64,000 nt of DNA, from assembly GCF_030848805.1 (NCBI RefSeq), contig NC_092363.1, positions 4,898,001 to 4,962,000 of the forward strand, in the 5' to 3' direction. Shown piece after piece: positions 51,971 through 63,858 of the stretch. Below the pieces are notes generated by a model. It searched no databases and was not told the DNA's origin. It was given only the letters and a program-made list of their open reading frames with translations. A program made the position numbers and the translations under genes. Within the stretch, counting starts at the first letter, position 1. Every line of letters starts with the position of its first letter. Origin of the DNA: Temnothorax longispinosus. Its lineage: Eukaryota > Arthropoda > Insecta > Hymenoptera > Formicidae.

Positions 51971-54900
51971 ACGTGCGCAAACGCGGCTGGGACGTTTTCA
52001 CAAATGCCAATTAGTCGATCATCGATTGGAGAAACTGCTCCTGGCATTAGCGACGTACACTTAGTTAAGTTTCTATTAAGATTCTGACCTATTTGCAAAA
52101 CCATTCACACGATTCGAGGATGAAAAGGAAGAGAAACGTTCAAGATTCTGCCGATGAATGAATCGCGTGATAATCGAGGAAAGGCGGGCCAATAAATGCG
52201 AGCCCAAGTGCACATGTAACGGACATCGCGTTATTTCGACCAAGCTTGGCGCAGAAGTCGACATAAAGCGTAAGAAGGCACACAGGCTTGTACAACGAGC
52301 GCATGCACACGTAAACGTAGAAAGTGAAAACATCTTGCCCTCGTTATGAACGAACGCAGAAGATAATTGACGGCATTGACGCGCCTTTGGATTAGAAGAG
52401 AGCAGTACAGCTGCGCGCCGAGGCATCAATTTATGCAAAAAGACCGTCGTTCTGCGCCACAGCTCTCAAACATGTACACTTTCGACGCGTGACAAATCAG
52501 CTGATTGCGAGCTGGTCTGAGAGCGTGTTCGCGAGCGCGCGGAGCAACACGCACGCTCGGAGCAACGGAGTTATCAAAGCAGCGTGCGGTTATTAAAAAC
52601 CGCGAGATATGACGTGGAAAGTGTGGATCTATTCATTGTCGGGTACATTTCTCGCTTATCGGGATACCCTTTACAAATCACCGATAAGTTTCACGCGTGA
52701 CTTGTTAACCTTCTGCTTATGATCGAACGCGAGACTTCCGACTAACGGTGAATACACTCATGAATAATCCAGATATCGTATTCTATATTAACCGCATTAG
52801 AAAAGATTTACGACCGCAACGCACGATACCATTCCGTCCGCAAACTATAACGTTACGACATTGCGCGGATGAGGCTCGCCGCAAAATATTTATCCCTCTT
52901 GCGTCATCAGACGCGCGTCGGTCATCGATCTTTGCATCATCAGATTACAGACACGAATTTTCTTCTTTTATAACAATCGAGTAGTTAGATCGGTTAAAAT
53001 AATCTCAAGACTGAATTTTGCGACTTGTAATGTAAAAGACGCTATACGTAATACAACATCTACATTCTACAATATCGGCGCTCTCGAAACTGTCAGCGAG
53101 ATCACGAGCGTCGGTCATGCAATCATTTTTCTGCAATGATCTCGTGAGTCAATCATTTCTTGCTTGTGCATAACGCATAATGACGCTTCTCCGCTCCTAG
53201 AAATTCCTCTCACTGTAGATCGGCCAACAATGGGGTTCAGCTCACGTAGCCGGCCTCGAAGACGCTCGAGGAAGAGTGCGCCCCGAGAGGGCTGCAAACA
53301 CGCGCGTGAAAAAGAGAGAGAGCTAATATAAAAAACTCATGGACGAGCAGGCGTCGACGTGCACGCACCAGAATAGAAAAAGGGGTCGTGCTCAAGAGTC
53401 GTCGTTGTCTGTTGTGCGAGTATGAGTTGAGTGTTTGCTCGTCGACGAATCGCTTTATTGAACCGCGAAATAGGGATCGCAGAGATTTACTCGACGAGAT
53501 CTCGCCGAATCTCTGAAACTGCAACAGAGCCGAGGCGAAAGTTGGAACATGTGTGTATAATTTGTAACAATTACAGTTTATAAAGATATATTTTTTCCCC
53601 TATGCCATTTCAAGCCAAATTCGTACCTTCGCGATGCAATGCGACGCAATAAAGACGTTATGCGGCTCGCTCTCAAATAAGATCGCGTCACGTCGGCGTC
53701 GCTCCGCTCGAAAAGGCTCGTCATCGCTTTCGAAAATTTCTTCCTTTCCTCGAGCACACAAGCTCGCCGCATACGACACGTCGGACCCCTCCGATCGGGA
53801 GGTCCGCTGCCATCGGAAGGACGTGCGAGCACGGCCGTGACGCGGGGCTCACGTAGTGAAACAGAGAACTTTCACGGCCACGGGCCCGACCTGGTCACTC
53901 GGTACTGCGTGTGTATAGGGTCGGGCAGCGGAGGAAAAAATCGGACCGAACAACGATGCGGCGAAGAGGAGCGTCTGTGCCGTGAGAGCGGACCCGACGT
54001 ATAAAAAAGAAACAGGTTATCGAATTAAAGCGATACCAGCCGCCCGAGCGATACCGGATGGCCCGAAGGCTCATAATTTCTATCCCGAGGGCAGTCTTCG
54101 GCGGGATATATTCGGAAGCGACGATGGTGTATATTCGATTCCGCGCGAAAGTTCGCGTTCTCGCGAAAAGTAAAAACACTTTAATCCACCTCTCACAATT
54201 AGTAATTACGTAAAACACACATCCGCAATATTCAATGGCGTGTATTAAGTCTCATGCCTGCACATCATGTGATTTAACAGCGCTGCATTGCTCCGTTATT
54301 TTAGCTTCGTCCGGAGTCTCGCTGGTCTCAGCGACGATGCTCAGTAAACAAGATCTGTCACGCACGAAGCGCATTCTTTCGTCTCGAGGCGAGGAAAAAT
54401 TTCCGCCGCGCGCGGCCTGGAAAAGCGGCACGCGCGTGACTGCACCGACGACGCGACGATCCCGGCGCGCGGAGATTCTCGCGCTCGTTTTCCATCGCGA
54501 TAAGATCGCGATAATCGTATCTCGACTGTAAACGTACGCGGCGCCGTCGTTATCCGAGATAACGCGGCGATATTGCGATACCCGATTTCCGACCAGATAA
54601 TTTATCCATCTCTTTTTTTTGCACGGAAATGGGGCCAGGAACCACTCGACGCATTCAGAGCATCCACGTGGCCATGCGTTAGAAACGCGTGCACATGCGT
54701 GGTTTTCTTCCCCCCCCCCTTAACCCCGTCGCTCGCTACTGAGAATTTTTGGTGAACTGCATTCTCACGTGTTAAGTACAAGTACAGATCCTATTTCGCA
54801 GGCCCCGCTATCTCCTCCAATAATCAATCCGGAGTAGCAGAACGGAGATCCAGTGAACTGTCTGATAAATCTGAATATGTTAAGAATATATATCAAGCTT

Positions 54901-57424
54901 GTATCTGCGATTAAACAAATTAGGAGAAAGTATTACGTTCTCTCCGTCTAGAATTCCTCTTAATCTTTAGATTATCGCGTTAGCTTATCTCGAGAATAAT
55001 ATAACTTTTGCGCAATTTGTAAATCTCTTACAATCAAAATATTAAGATATCTTGATCTTATACAGTTCTGGGAAATCGATCGATGGAAGGCGAAAAGCGT
55101 GACTCCACTTTCATTATCGGGCTCGCACGAAAGAGACGCGTTTGATTTTTCGACCTTTCCAAAGCTCCTGCGATTGAGTCTTACCGTAGTCTTTTTCCCT
55201 CCTGCCGAGGGAACGGGCTTGTCTCTTTATATTTAGAATACATAGACGACGCGCGAGGCGAATGGTTAATCTTCGTCGAGCAATCCCGTTGTATCTCGTG
55301 TGTGTGTGTGTGTGTGTGTGTGTCTCTCTCTCTCTCTCTTTTTATCTCCTTCTCTTTCTGTCTGTGTGTACGTCGCGCGAAATCGATCGCATCTAATGGA
55401 TAATTCATCACAGATTGGATCGCAAGCCTTCATAATAGGTACAATAAAGGTGATACGCTATCAAAGCGCTATCCCGCACTGACAAACGCGGGAGCACTTT
55501 TATAAGGACAAAGTATATGTATTTCGAGCTTTAACAAGGTTATCGTTAGGCGTTATAGCTCTCGTAGAGATAATTCAAAATGTCACTTTCTGCGAATCGA
55601 ACGCTATCACTTACGGATGTGATACGCGACGCCCCCCCCCCCCCGTGCGCAGAATATAACAGGTTTGTTGTCACTTTAAATTACACATGTAAATTATATA
55701 AATATTATGTGTATATTATGAAAGAAGAGAGAGAGGGAGAAAATCTCTCCCCATTTCGGGAAATGTGTGTTAATAATTGCAGCGATAATCTTTAATAATT
55801 TACGTTGATTTCGACAAACGGGATTTTCTCGTGGTTGAGAAACCTTTTCAAGTTTCCGCATCTTCAGGTTCGGCGAACAATGCGGCGCAGTTTCTCTGCG
55901 TTTGCAATGAAAGTCCATTGTCCGTTTGTCAATGCGAGATACACCGTACGACGAGCAGCGCGTTGTGATTAGCTCACGTTGCACTCCCTGCTGGTGCAGC
56001 AACGCAGTGGCGCGTTTATACCTGTTGAAGACCGTGCCACGGCATTGTGAAGAGAGATTCTCGCAACGGGGGGGTTCTCGAAGAAAGGAGAGACGATACG
56101 CGAAGACGATCCGCTTATTCATCAAAGTAGAAAAAAAATGCGAATACAAAAGTATAAATTTAATTTTCTTCTCTGAAATATTCCTTCCCCTTTTCTCTCT
56201 CCGTTTCCTTCAAATGTAGATTCAAGGAAAAATGCGTATACCTCGACAATTAAATTTTCCCATGACTTGATAAACTGAAAAAGCTGTCTGTGTGTGTCTC
56301 TCTAAACACGCAACCGCCGCGATATTCAGCGCGCCCACACGCGAGGCTGGCGCTCGTCATGCGACGAGAGAGGAGAGCCAGGCGTGAGACTGCTGGAGAC
56401 GAACGCGCGCCTTGCCTCGTGAATGCATCTGCATTCGCGTTGAATGAGGTTAACGTTAATGAGGCGCAAACATCTCCAGACGCGACGCGGCAGGCCTTCC
56501 CCTTTATTCCCACCCCGTGTAAGTCGCCGGTAGCCCTCCGGAGAACCGCCGCCGGCAAACGCGCACGCCTGTGGGTGCACACGCACCGCACACGCATTTT
56601 CCCTCCCCTTTGACTGACCGTCCGTACGGGCGTACGGTCGTCTCGCTCGGTCTGCGACGATGCACACGCGTGCTTATTCGCGGAAAAAAAATGAATGCCG
56701 TTTCTGGGAAGCCTCGAGGTGATTCGGTAGAGAGATAACTGAATCGTCCGACGTCTCGTCGGACGTTTCGCGAGCGACGTGGATATATCGCGTATCATTT
56801 GTACATTTCTACACGTGCTCACGTCTGTTTATACGCGTGTATCGTGAGTGAGTAAAAATCCGCGTAGAGTATAGACCAAGCAGAGGTCAACTCGCGAAAG
56901 CTGGGTATTTATACACTCGACCGGCACCAAAAAGACTTTTAGTCGACTGACAAAAGAACTCGGTCAGCGGAACTGCGTTTTAGCACCGACACAATAACAT
57001 CCGGCTAGTCATTAGAATTAGAATAAAATGTATGAAACGAGCGTTAAAGTATTACGCTCGGTATTGTCATGTATATCGATCCTCCTGGTTCTCTTTCTCT
57101 CTCGGAGGAGTCGAGTTGAATAAACCGATTAAAAAATTTACAAACGAACGCTGTGCGCAACACGTGCTTAGGGGGGATCCCTACATACATGTTACCACGA
57201 GATAGCCTGGACTCGATCTTCTCACGGCATCACCGCGGCATCGATCCCGCGAGATCGACCAGACGACGTCGTCCTGGCATACCGTTACGTCCCTTGGGCT
57301 TCCTATCGAAGCACCCAGCATCCGCACTACTTACTGCATAGAGAGATTTGAGCTTCACGTGGTTGAGCGCGGGCACATCCACCATGGAGCACTTGAGCAA
57401 GATCGTGGTGGTTTGGCTGGGCAT
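24279..57424 (-). CDS. Dyrk2: Class-II dual-specificity tyrosine-regulated kinase (DYRK2/smi35A type), ten coding exons
   Basis: DYRK kinases autophosphorylate a loop tyrosine during folding, then phosphorylate Ser/Thr substrates. Exons in transcript order: 57424-57335, 45996-45841, 27688-27544, 27060-26844, 26366-26268, 26077-25919, 25833-25695, 25605-25290, 25163-25034, 24762-24279. All boundaries are GT-AG, phases agree, and the total is 1935 nt (644 residues plus stop). The DYRK-homology box (LPMTPQEAVKYY, about 134-145) is followed by the kinase domain (about 204-502): GKGSFGQV (211-218), K233, E248, HCDLKPEN (330-337), DFGSS (352-356), YTY (364-366) and the DYRK-typical IDMWSLGCILAELYTGYPLFPGE, cited by its key residues. 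The Ser/Thr-rich tail ends FLPPIL. Most similar to Drosophila smi35A and vertebrate DYRK2/4. The N-terminal exons 1-3 rest on splice and frame logic, not on conservation. Confidence 0.9.
27544..27688 (-). CDS. Dyrk2: Dyrk2 coding exon 3
   Basis: A 145-nt exon with acceptor TTTGTTCCAG and donor TACG/GTATGT. It encodes KLPSFFNSKPTRVDKTD, an Asn/Ser-rich run, then HNMPLHEPISATSPEVY. The one-base overhang G joins CC of exon 4 to give Ala, directly ahead of GRLPMTPQ. It is the only exon between the 18.2-kb intron and the compact kinase block. Confidence 0.75.
30731..30756. repeat. GGAGC pentamer cluster
   Basis: Imperfect tandem CGGAG units (cggagcggagcggaatggag and on). It is the reverse complement of the CTCCG pentamer array at 63595-63619. 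Confidence 0.7.
41734..41802. repeat. Composite (GT)n-(GA)n microsatellite
   Basis: An interrupted GT run (41734-41770, broken once by GACG) passes through G5 into an uninterrupted GA run (about 41775-41802). Alternating purine-pyrimidine next to a homopurine tract can adopt Z-DNA and triplex structures. Confidence 0.9.
43592..43747. mobile_element. TAA-flanked palindromic MITE (PIF/Harbinger-like), 156 bp
   Basis: Left end AGCTGGCCACACACACTTT, right end (reverse complement) GGCCCCGGACACACACTTT. The arms continue with near-perfect pairing through AGTAGGATTTCGACCAATCG to a short loop near 43663-43680. TAA lies directly on both sides (43589-43591 and 43748-43750), as expected for PIF/Harbinger target duplication. 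No coding capacity. Confidence 0.78.
45078..45097. repeat. 20-bp perfect CpG palindrome
   Basis: The sequence GGCGCGCGTCGACGCGCGCC equals its own reverse complement. It lies in a very CpG-rich patch (about 44980-45180) roughly 0.75 kb from Dyrk2 exon 2, inside the intron between exons 2 and 3. Confidence 0.85.
45841..45996 (-). CDS. Dyrk2: Dyrk2 coding exon 2
   Basis: A 156-nt exon with a clear acceptor (AATTACAG) and a GTAAGT donor, open in phase 0 at both ends. It encodes SPGTLHKDVGG..KVSEKTIGG followed by Thr/Ser/Asn-rich sequence ending NNPVSHE. Human DYRK2 also has a TIGG motif in its disordered N-terminal region, but that is weak evidence. The exon is a multiple of three, so it could be skipped without losing the frame. 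Confidence 0.7.
47947..47994. repeat. 24-bp tandem duplication
   Basis: The unit AATAAAACAATTATTCATAT plus four more bases occurs twice in direct succession with one mismatch. Confidence 0.9.
49885..50009 (-). other. Candidate cryptic or alternative exon within Dyrk2 intron 1
   Basis: On the minus strand a strong acceptor (CTTGTATGCAG, ending at 50010) is followed by an open frame of 41 codons with a protein-like translation (LGGKSVHLPLSLGVPGPTVP and on) that ends in TAA at 49887-49885. Its frame needs one base from the upstream exon, so it does not fit the phase 0 end of Dyrk2 exon 1. It has no evident donor before the stop, so it could only be a terminal exon. It could also be chance. Confidence 0.2.
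51931..51970. repeat. (TCG)13 trinucleotide microsatellite
   Basis: Forty bases of uninterrupted TCG repeat. It is open in all frames and accounts for the Arg-, Ser- or Asp-run open frames seen on both strands at about 51794-52104. Confidence 0.95.
55298..55339. repeat. Composite (GT)n-(CT)n microsatellite
   Basis: An uninterrupted GT run (55298-55323) passes directly into a CT run (55324-55339). Confidence 0.9.
57335..57424 (-). CDS. Dyrk2: Dyrk2 coding exon 1 (start exon)
   Basis: A 30-codon exon beginning MPSQTTTILLKCSMVDVPAL and ending CTC TAT GCA before a consensus GTAAGT donor. An in-frame TGA ten codons upstream (57454-57452) means the ATG at 57424 is the first possible start in this frame. 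The phase 0 junction matches exon 2. The link to exon 2 across 11.3 kb is inferred from phase and strand; alternative first exons are likely in a gene of this structure. Confidence 0.7.
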
Positions 57425-57817
57425 CCTCGCGGCTGCTGCTTCGCACTTGTGTCACGTGGAATGGACTTATTACTGCTGCTACTACTACTGCGCCGACTAT
57501 CGATCACCGCACTGATAATACGGGAGACGTTCATTGGCATGGACCAGGCGAAAATCACGGTATTTGAACGTCGATCGCGGGTTGAGCGGGATTCTACGAT
57601 ACGCGAGGGAAACAACGTATCGGGGCAGTATTAAAAAAAGGGCAGTGTCACGGCAGTGAAATTTTTCGGGATCGCGCGACACAGGAGCAACCTCGATCTC
57701 TCGCCGCGTTTTCGCCGCGCGCGCACACACACGTTTTTTCTCGTTTTCCCCGAGTGCGAAGGGCGAGGAGAAGAGCTCGTGGGCGAGCCACCGCGCGGCG
57801 TGCTCGCTCTGCCGCTT

Positions 57818-57843
57818 GACTGAGTGACTGACTGACTGACTGG
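57818..57843 (-). promoter_or_regulatory. Tandem TCAGT initiator-like repeats, candidate Dyrk2 start region
   Basis: Read on the minus strand this is a tandem CAGTCAGTCAGTCAGTCA followed by CTCAGTCA, presenting several copies of TCAGT, the arthropod initiator consensus. It lies about 400 bases upstream of the Dyrk2 start codon in CpG-rich DNA, a sensible 5' UTR distance. It may equally be a simple (TCAG)n repeat. Confidence 0.35.
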
Positions 57844-60800
57844 TTTTCACTCACTCACAACACGGTACCCCGTGTGCGGGAATCGTGGCCACCGTCCCGT
57901 CCCACCCGTGCGCATTTCCTTATCCCCACCGTCCAGCCGTCGCGGCGCCGAGCGCCAATCGCCGCCGTCGAGAGAGCGCACGCACACGCGTGTCGTGGAC
58001 CACGCGTGTGGAACAGCTGCTTCACCGGTGTCCGTGTGTGCGTATATGGATTTACCGCGAGCACGCCTGGCCGCGCATGCTGCGTGCGTGCGCGCGAGAG
58101 AGAGAAAATCGAATCGATGAATGGAAAAGGGTGTATTTGCCGAGATAATGAGGCCTTTTTTTTCATAGGAAACGTGGGAAAGGCTTTGAGCGTTTTTGCG
58201 TAATTTTCTGTAAAAGCCGATAATAGGGGACGCAATAAATCACGTCTTAGCAGAAGTACACACATAATTTCGGAGGAATCGGTATGCGTGAGAAATGACA
58301 CTTGAGACAACAGACGGCGGTGTTTAAGTTTAACACGTCAAACAAAGACCAGCTATCTCAGGCGGTGTAAACATCATAAACCGAACGTCATAAATTCTCC
58401 GATCGAACGAAACGCAAAGAATACGTATCGGTATCGCCGCCGCTTGCGCGATATACAGTTTCCAGCGTTTCTATTGCACCGTGACCTCTCTCTGTATGAT
58501 TTATAACTATCGCGAGAGTGAGTATCCTTCATGCCCCGCGACTATCTCGCCGCGTGAGGAGCACACGGTGCAAAATAAATAAAATAATCGACCGGTTGCG
58601 CATCGCGCGAGCAAAAAGTCCCCTGATTTACTTTCACTCTTATCTGCCGTTATTCCCTGCGAACTGACGTGTAGAAATTGCGGATTTGCGCGGCGACTCA
58701 CTTCCGCCTGGTACCCGAGCGTCAATGAAACGCGAGGCGAATGCGCTCGTAAAACCTTGAGCGCCGCGTTCTTTGAGCAGGAAGAATATTCTCACGCTAT
58801 TCCAAAAAATATATTGAACAAATAAAAATCACATACATGCCAAACAGATGCGTAAATATGTAAAATTATTTCCAATAATTTAAAAATTATATTTCATGCA
58901 TTAATAATATAATTAAAGAACACACACGCGCGCGCGGGGAGGAAGGAGTTTTAGATGAAATAAAGACAAAACAAAGTGCAGGAAACCGGAAGCGACATTT
59001 CAGATGTAGCTACATCGTAACTGCGTACCACCGCTGCGGTCAGGATCAACTTGTCAAGGTAATGTCCGGCGGCTAAGACGCTTCGCGTTACCTCGGCGAG
59101 GCCGCACCGGATGAAAACCGCAGATTTCTCGATCGCGTGAGGACAGTTCTTTGTCACGCCGCTGTCGCAGTAGCAGCAACAGCGGCAGCTGAGCAAGTTT
59201 TTCGCGTCGATGTTACGAGCGCATGTCTCGCGATTCTTATCTCGATTTCGTGCTCCGTCGTTGCCGGCTGCCAGTTACGCAAGTGGTGTTGCCGCGGCCT
59301 TTAAACCTTCGAGCAGGGTCAAGCGCCAGCGAATTGACACCTCATTTAGCGTCTTTCGGGGGATTCTCAGTTAGACACTTGTTGATAATGAGAAAGCTGC
59401 CCGTAAATTCACGCCGCTCTAGGCAGTTAGATTTAGTTCTCTCGGTTCCATTATGCCGCTTTGTGTGTGAATTTGGATCTATCAATACTCATTTTACGCG
59501 ACATTTTAATTTATTCGCGTAGCAACAGTCCGCGTATTAACGTCACGCAATCATTTCTATAAAAAAACATAAAAAATTCCATATGTTTTGCGTCACAATC
59601 GAGAGGAATATCCTGTCGACGAGACGAATGCCCAATCCGCTTGTCCGATCACGTAATAACAACGGTTTATAACGGACCTCAGCGCTGTCGCGATGTTGGG
59701 GCCCGCCTAGTCTCGGCGTCGGCGAGTCTTGATGATCCCGTCGTTCGCCAGCCAGCCGCCGGCATAATAATCGCATAAATTCGCGGAAGCATAGCGGCCC
59801 CGATGACATTGGGCCCCGGAGAAGTGTCGTCATACGCGACTTCTTCCTTGTCCCCTCGGGCCGCCTTAGTCCGCTCTCCTTCTCCGCGCTTTTATCCGAC
59901 TGGGCGCTTACGACGAAAGACTTTGACCGTAAGTGGACAATGGAAGATCGCGCCGGGCCTATTATATACGGCGCGAACGGTGCATTTACGAGGGTGTGCG
60001 CGCTCGCGCTCGCGTGGGTGTTCGCCGTGTACACGTGACCGCGGGTCTTTGTTGTGCCATCGTAAACGAAGAAACGGACGGGGGAGAGGGGACGGGATCG
60101 TGCCGAGGCCGAGGTGTACGCGACAGCTGCCTGACCCGATTCTGCGAAAAGGCTTCTAACCGTAATCGCGCTGTGGGCGAGCGGCTTTTGCGACGTCGGC
60201 GTCGTCGTCGTTGTCGTCGAGGAAAAGCGAAACGCACGCGAGCGCAGATACCTCTGTCCGCTCAGATAAAATGGCAGTGAGTGACCTCACCTGCGCAATT
60301 ACGTTTCGCGGGGCTACCGGCACTGATTCATTATCAGAAACGTGTATGAGTGTACTCCGCTTCCACGAACTCCAAATTGCATTCCGGGATTTCCTTTATC
60401 TTCGCGCGCTCGCGTTACGAATCGATAAGTGCGTCCGTTCGGTTTCAGATCTAACTTTGTGATCCGTATCAATTCTCTCTACTCGCTGATATATATTCCT
60501 GGTATCAGACAATGTAAAGCGTATGTATTCCCGAAGTGGTAGAAAGTCAGGTTCCACGTAATTAAAAATTTCCAACGATCTCGCCTCGCGAATAATGAAT
60601 AATCCGTCGCGTCGGGACGAATCCAACTCACGCGCTAAATAATTAATTCGCGCAGAGACGGATGCCAATGCAAATCGCAGTCGAAAGGCACACAGCGGTA
60701 GTCGCGTCTCGCTGGAGCAGCAACAGTGAAAAAGACGGCGTGATTCATCACAAGAGATCATACCGCGTCACGAAAGTGAGAGGGACGCTGACTCAATAAC

Positions 60801-63645
60801 GACGCGGTATTTACCTGAAAACGAAATCTCGCGCCGCGCGCGTCAGATGCAGGTGCAAAACGTACGCGTTCCCTTCGGCGTGACCGCGATTTCGCATTTC
60901 GTTAATAGTTTTCCGGAATACAGATAACGAAATGTTTCGGGGAACCGCGTCGTTATCGCACAGTGCCAGCCGTATCGAACGTCAGTAGAAATTTCCTAAT
61001 GTCCAAATTATCTCTGTTTCGGATAACGCATTACAATGCGTAAATATTATTTTCGCGCATTCATAAGTGGAATCGTATGCCTCGCAAAACATCTCGCAAA
61101 AATTATATTATCAGCGACTTTACACGAATAATATTCCTTTTTTTTTCGGAATACCTTCTCGATAAGGAAAACATACGCGTTTGCATATTATATCTTTCCA
61201 ACTGACGAAAAAGCCTCAAAGCGATTCATAGAATACATTCGGATCCATCATATCACGAAGCGGATACAGCCGTCCGAGAAAGACTCGTGTATTTCTCATT
61301 TCTCCGTCCAAGCAAATCCGTTTGTCCAAGTAATGATCAGGAAAAAAAGAAGAAGAAATGGAGAACGGGCACGTGTACTCGTTTCGGGCGATATTCTTTC
61401 CGATAATCCAGCCGCGCTCGTAAAACAAGAAAAAGAGCCGCTTTCTCTCTTGATTTATTTATATCCCATGCATCACTTTCTGGCGCATCGTATTATCATA
61501 CATCACGGTAAGACGGATCTATCGTTGTCTATTTATTTGCGCGCCAAGGAATTTCGGGGAAGGACGCAGCCAGCTGAAAACCGATACAAATTTGTAGTCG
61601 CGGTGTTTAATCCACAATTCGCTCTCTCGGAAGTACTATGGGTTACGTGACGGCCGTGATCCTGATAATTCCGCAGGGCAAAGAGGTATTCCCGCAAACG
61701 GCAATGTTCTCTCTATCTCCTTCGGTCCCTGCGTGCGTTTTGTTTAGTAATAGCGGACGGCGCGTTCCATAATAATCGCGCGACGGTAAACGGGCGGACG
61801 TGCCATGTCGGAGTTCGTAAAAATCGAAATTGCACCGTGAGTGCAGTTACGTGCGGAGTATATGGAAATACAATTACGGGCGTATACAACCGTTCCCTCA
61901 AAACAATATCGTGTACCACTTTACATTGTCGGCCTCTGCACGCAGCTTATATCCGCGAACCGTTTCTTCGCGATTTAATATATATGAACTTTTATAGATT
62001 TATATATAGATATAATATCTTCGTCCTTCAGCTTCCGAGTCGTAAAGTCGACTCGCTCGCGTTGATGCAAGTTGTCGTAATAATTCCTGGAGGCGAGTGT
62101 TACCCGCGCTCGCAAGTGCTAATTTTCCGCTCCGTTCGAGGTGTTACGGCAACTCGCGGGAAAACGAGGCAATTTTTGCTTTCGACACTTGCTATACGAA
62201 CTATCGGAAAAAGTGCCTAAAAGTCGAAAGTTCGCGCGAACCTAGCCGTGTCCGCCGGCGCGCGCGTGTTCGCGTGGACGGGGGAAAAAAAGAGACACGA
62301 GATTTCCGCGGGCGAGATACACGTCCGAGGCCTAGCTCTCGCGAGATGCTTGGCACACTTTATGTTTCCGCGAATTCGCGTAAAACGGATAACGACTGGA
62401 ATTCCATTATTATTGCGCCCCGGCAGGCGCAAACACTCACGAGCCGCTCTGTCATTCCTTCTCTGCCTTGTTCTGCGTTTGCGTTCGTTTCCCGATGCAG
62501 AAACGCGACCTGGAGCGACCGCGGGTGAATAGTACTCCGCCGAATAGTCCGAGCTCACGTTCGAGCTCTTTGTCGTAACCTCGCTAACGATCTAACCGGC
62601 GGCGGTGCCCGAACGCCCATGATTTTTACACTAATTCGACGCACCGTTCGAACCACCGTTCGGAATTTAATGCCGTGGGCTACCGAGCGCAACGATCGAC
62701 GGAACGAAAGCCGGACGCGATGGGTGAGAAGCGATTCTAGTCGAATTAATGTCTGATTCATCGTCACAAATTGGAGGAAAAACATTATCTAGCGGGGGAG
62801 GGGAGTTGCGCCTATTGCGGTTCGTAATGATTATTCACCTGACATTACTCACTCGATTATGTTGCATTATTCACGCAACTCTAGTCATACGCATGCACGA
62901 GCTATTTGACAATAAAAAAAAGCACGAGCTTTGCTTTACTTTAAAATATTCTTTCAACGAAGTATACGCAAATCGTGAAACGCGAGTGCATAAAAATGGA
63001 GATTGTTCATCAAGCTCGCGTTCCTGCTTTGCTCATTAATAATCTGCACGAGCTTCGTGCGATGCCGCGTTCCTGTTGGCGTCGATAATTAACTTGGAAA
63101 AGCCGTGAGCGTTTTATCAAAACTGACGTTCGAGGAGCGGTCTGATACATCCTTCTCTGCGTTTCCCTTTAAACGATTTAAATAACGGCTCCGGACATAT
63201 CTCCGTGAACCAAAACAGCACTGCCGAGTATCTCTGGAGATCCGATATTTTCAGATTGCAAATAAAAAAAGAACAGATATATGTTTCTTATAATGGACAT
63301 CGGAGAGAGAGTTGTCGGGGGATTAATGAATGTTGTAATATAAAGGAGGTTGCAGCGCCGCGGAATGAACACGGTATAGGATCGCGAGGACACGAATCAT
63401 TGTGAGGAAAAGTAACTCGGTCGCCTAATCGGTTCCCCGCGAGATAAGCGATTGTACCCGGACACGAGATATGACTTGGACGAGGAAAAAGACAAGAACT
63501 TGCTCGAACGTCATTAGGACATACACGAAGAAAGAAACCCGCCGATCCCGCGCGCCGATTGCTAATTGTAAGAGTGTAGCATGAGTAGTCCGGTCCGCTC
63601 CGCTCCGCTCCGCTCCGCTCGCTCGCTCGCTCGTGACTAGCATAA
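57844..63645. other. Upstream intergenic DNA, no gene recognised
   Basis: The part next to Dyrk2 (57844-58130) is CpG-rich and probably promoter-proximal. A second CpG-rich block spans about 59690-60260, ending in an imperfect TCG run near 60197-60219. The rest is ordinary mixed DNA. Open frames throughout have no recognisable domain. The segment ends in a (CCGCT)5-(CGCT)3 array beside the last MITE. Confidence 0.45.
63595..63631. repeat. (CCGCT)5-(CGCT)3 microsatellite
   Basis: Five CCGCT pentamers (63595-63619) followed by three CGCT tetramers (63620-63631), a stepwise loss of one C per unit. It ends 11 bases before the TAA duplication of the adjacent MITE. Confidence 0.95.
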
Positions 63646-63858
63646 AGGCTCTTGCACAATGCCAGGTAATAGCAATAGGCAATAGGAACAGAATTTCCGA
63701 CGCGTTGGATTTCCATTCTCTATTGCCTGAACCTGACTAAAAGCGCCATGTAAAACCAAATCATTGTAATTGGTCAGATACAGGCAATAGAAAATAGAAA
63801 TCCAACGCGTCGGAAATTCTGTTCCTATTGCCCGTTGCCCGGCATTGTGCGAGGGCCT
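63646..63858. mobile_element. TAA-flanked palindromic MITE (PIF/Harbinger-like), 213 bp
   Basis: Left end AGGCTCTTGCACAATGCC, right end (reverse complement) AGGCCCTCGCACAATGCC. The arms run about 80 bp and include a perfect stretch GGCAATAGGAACAGAATTTC..CGACGCGTTGGATTTC. TAA flanks it at 63643-63645 and 63859-63861. Terminal GGC..CACAATG with a TAA/TTA duplication fits PIF/Harbinger. No coding capacity; high arm identity suggests a fairly recent insertion. Confidence 0.8.

Larger units (their letters stand above)
45997..57334 (-). other. Dyrk2 intron between exons 1 and 2, about 11.3 kb
   Basis: Mostly unremarkable non-coding DNA. Landmarks are a 24-bp tandem duplication (47947-47994), a plus-strand open segment at 48471-48860, a minus-strand acceptor-plus-open-frame at 49885-50009, (TCG)13 at 51931-51970, C10 at 54710-54719, (GT)n-(CT)n at 55298-55339 and C13 at 55632-55644. 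CpG-rich patches occur at 46560-46730, 49900-50160 and 56300-56660. Whether any of these are alternative first exons cannot be decided here. Confidence 0.6.

Noticed and set aside
51794..52104. Open frames with Arg-runs on both strands
   Set aside because: Produced by the (TCG)13 microsatellite.
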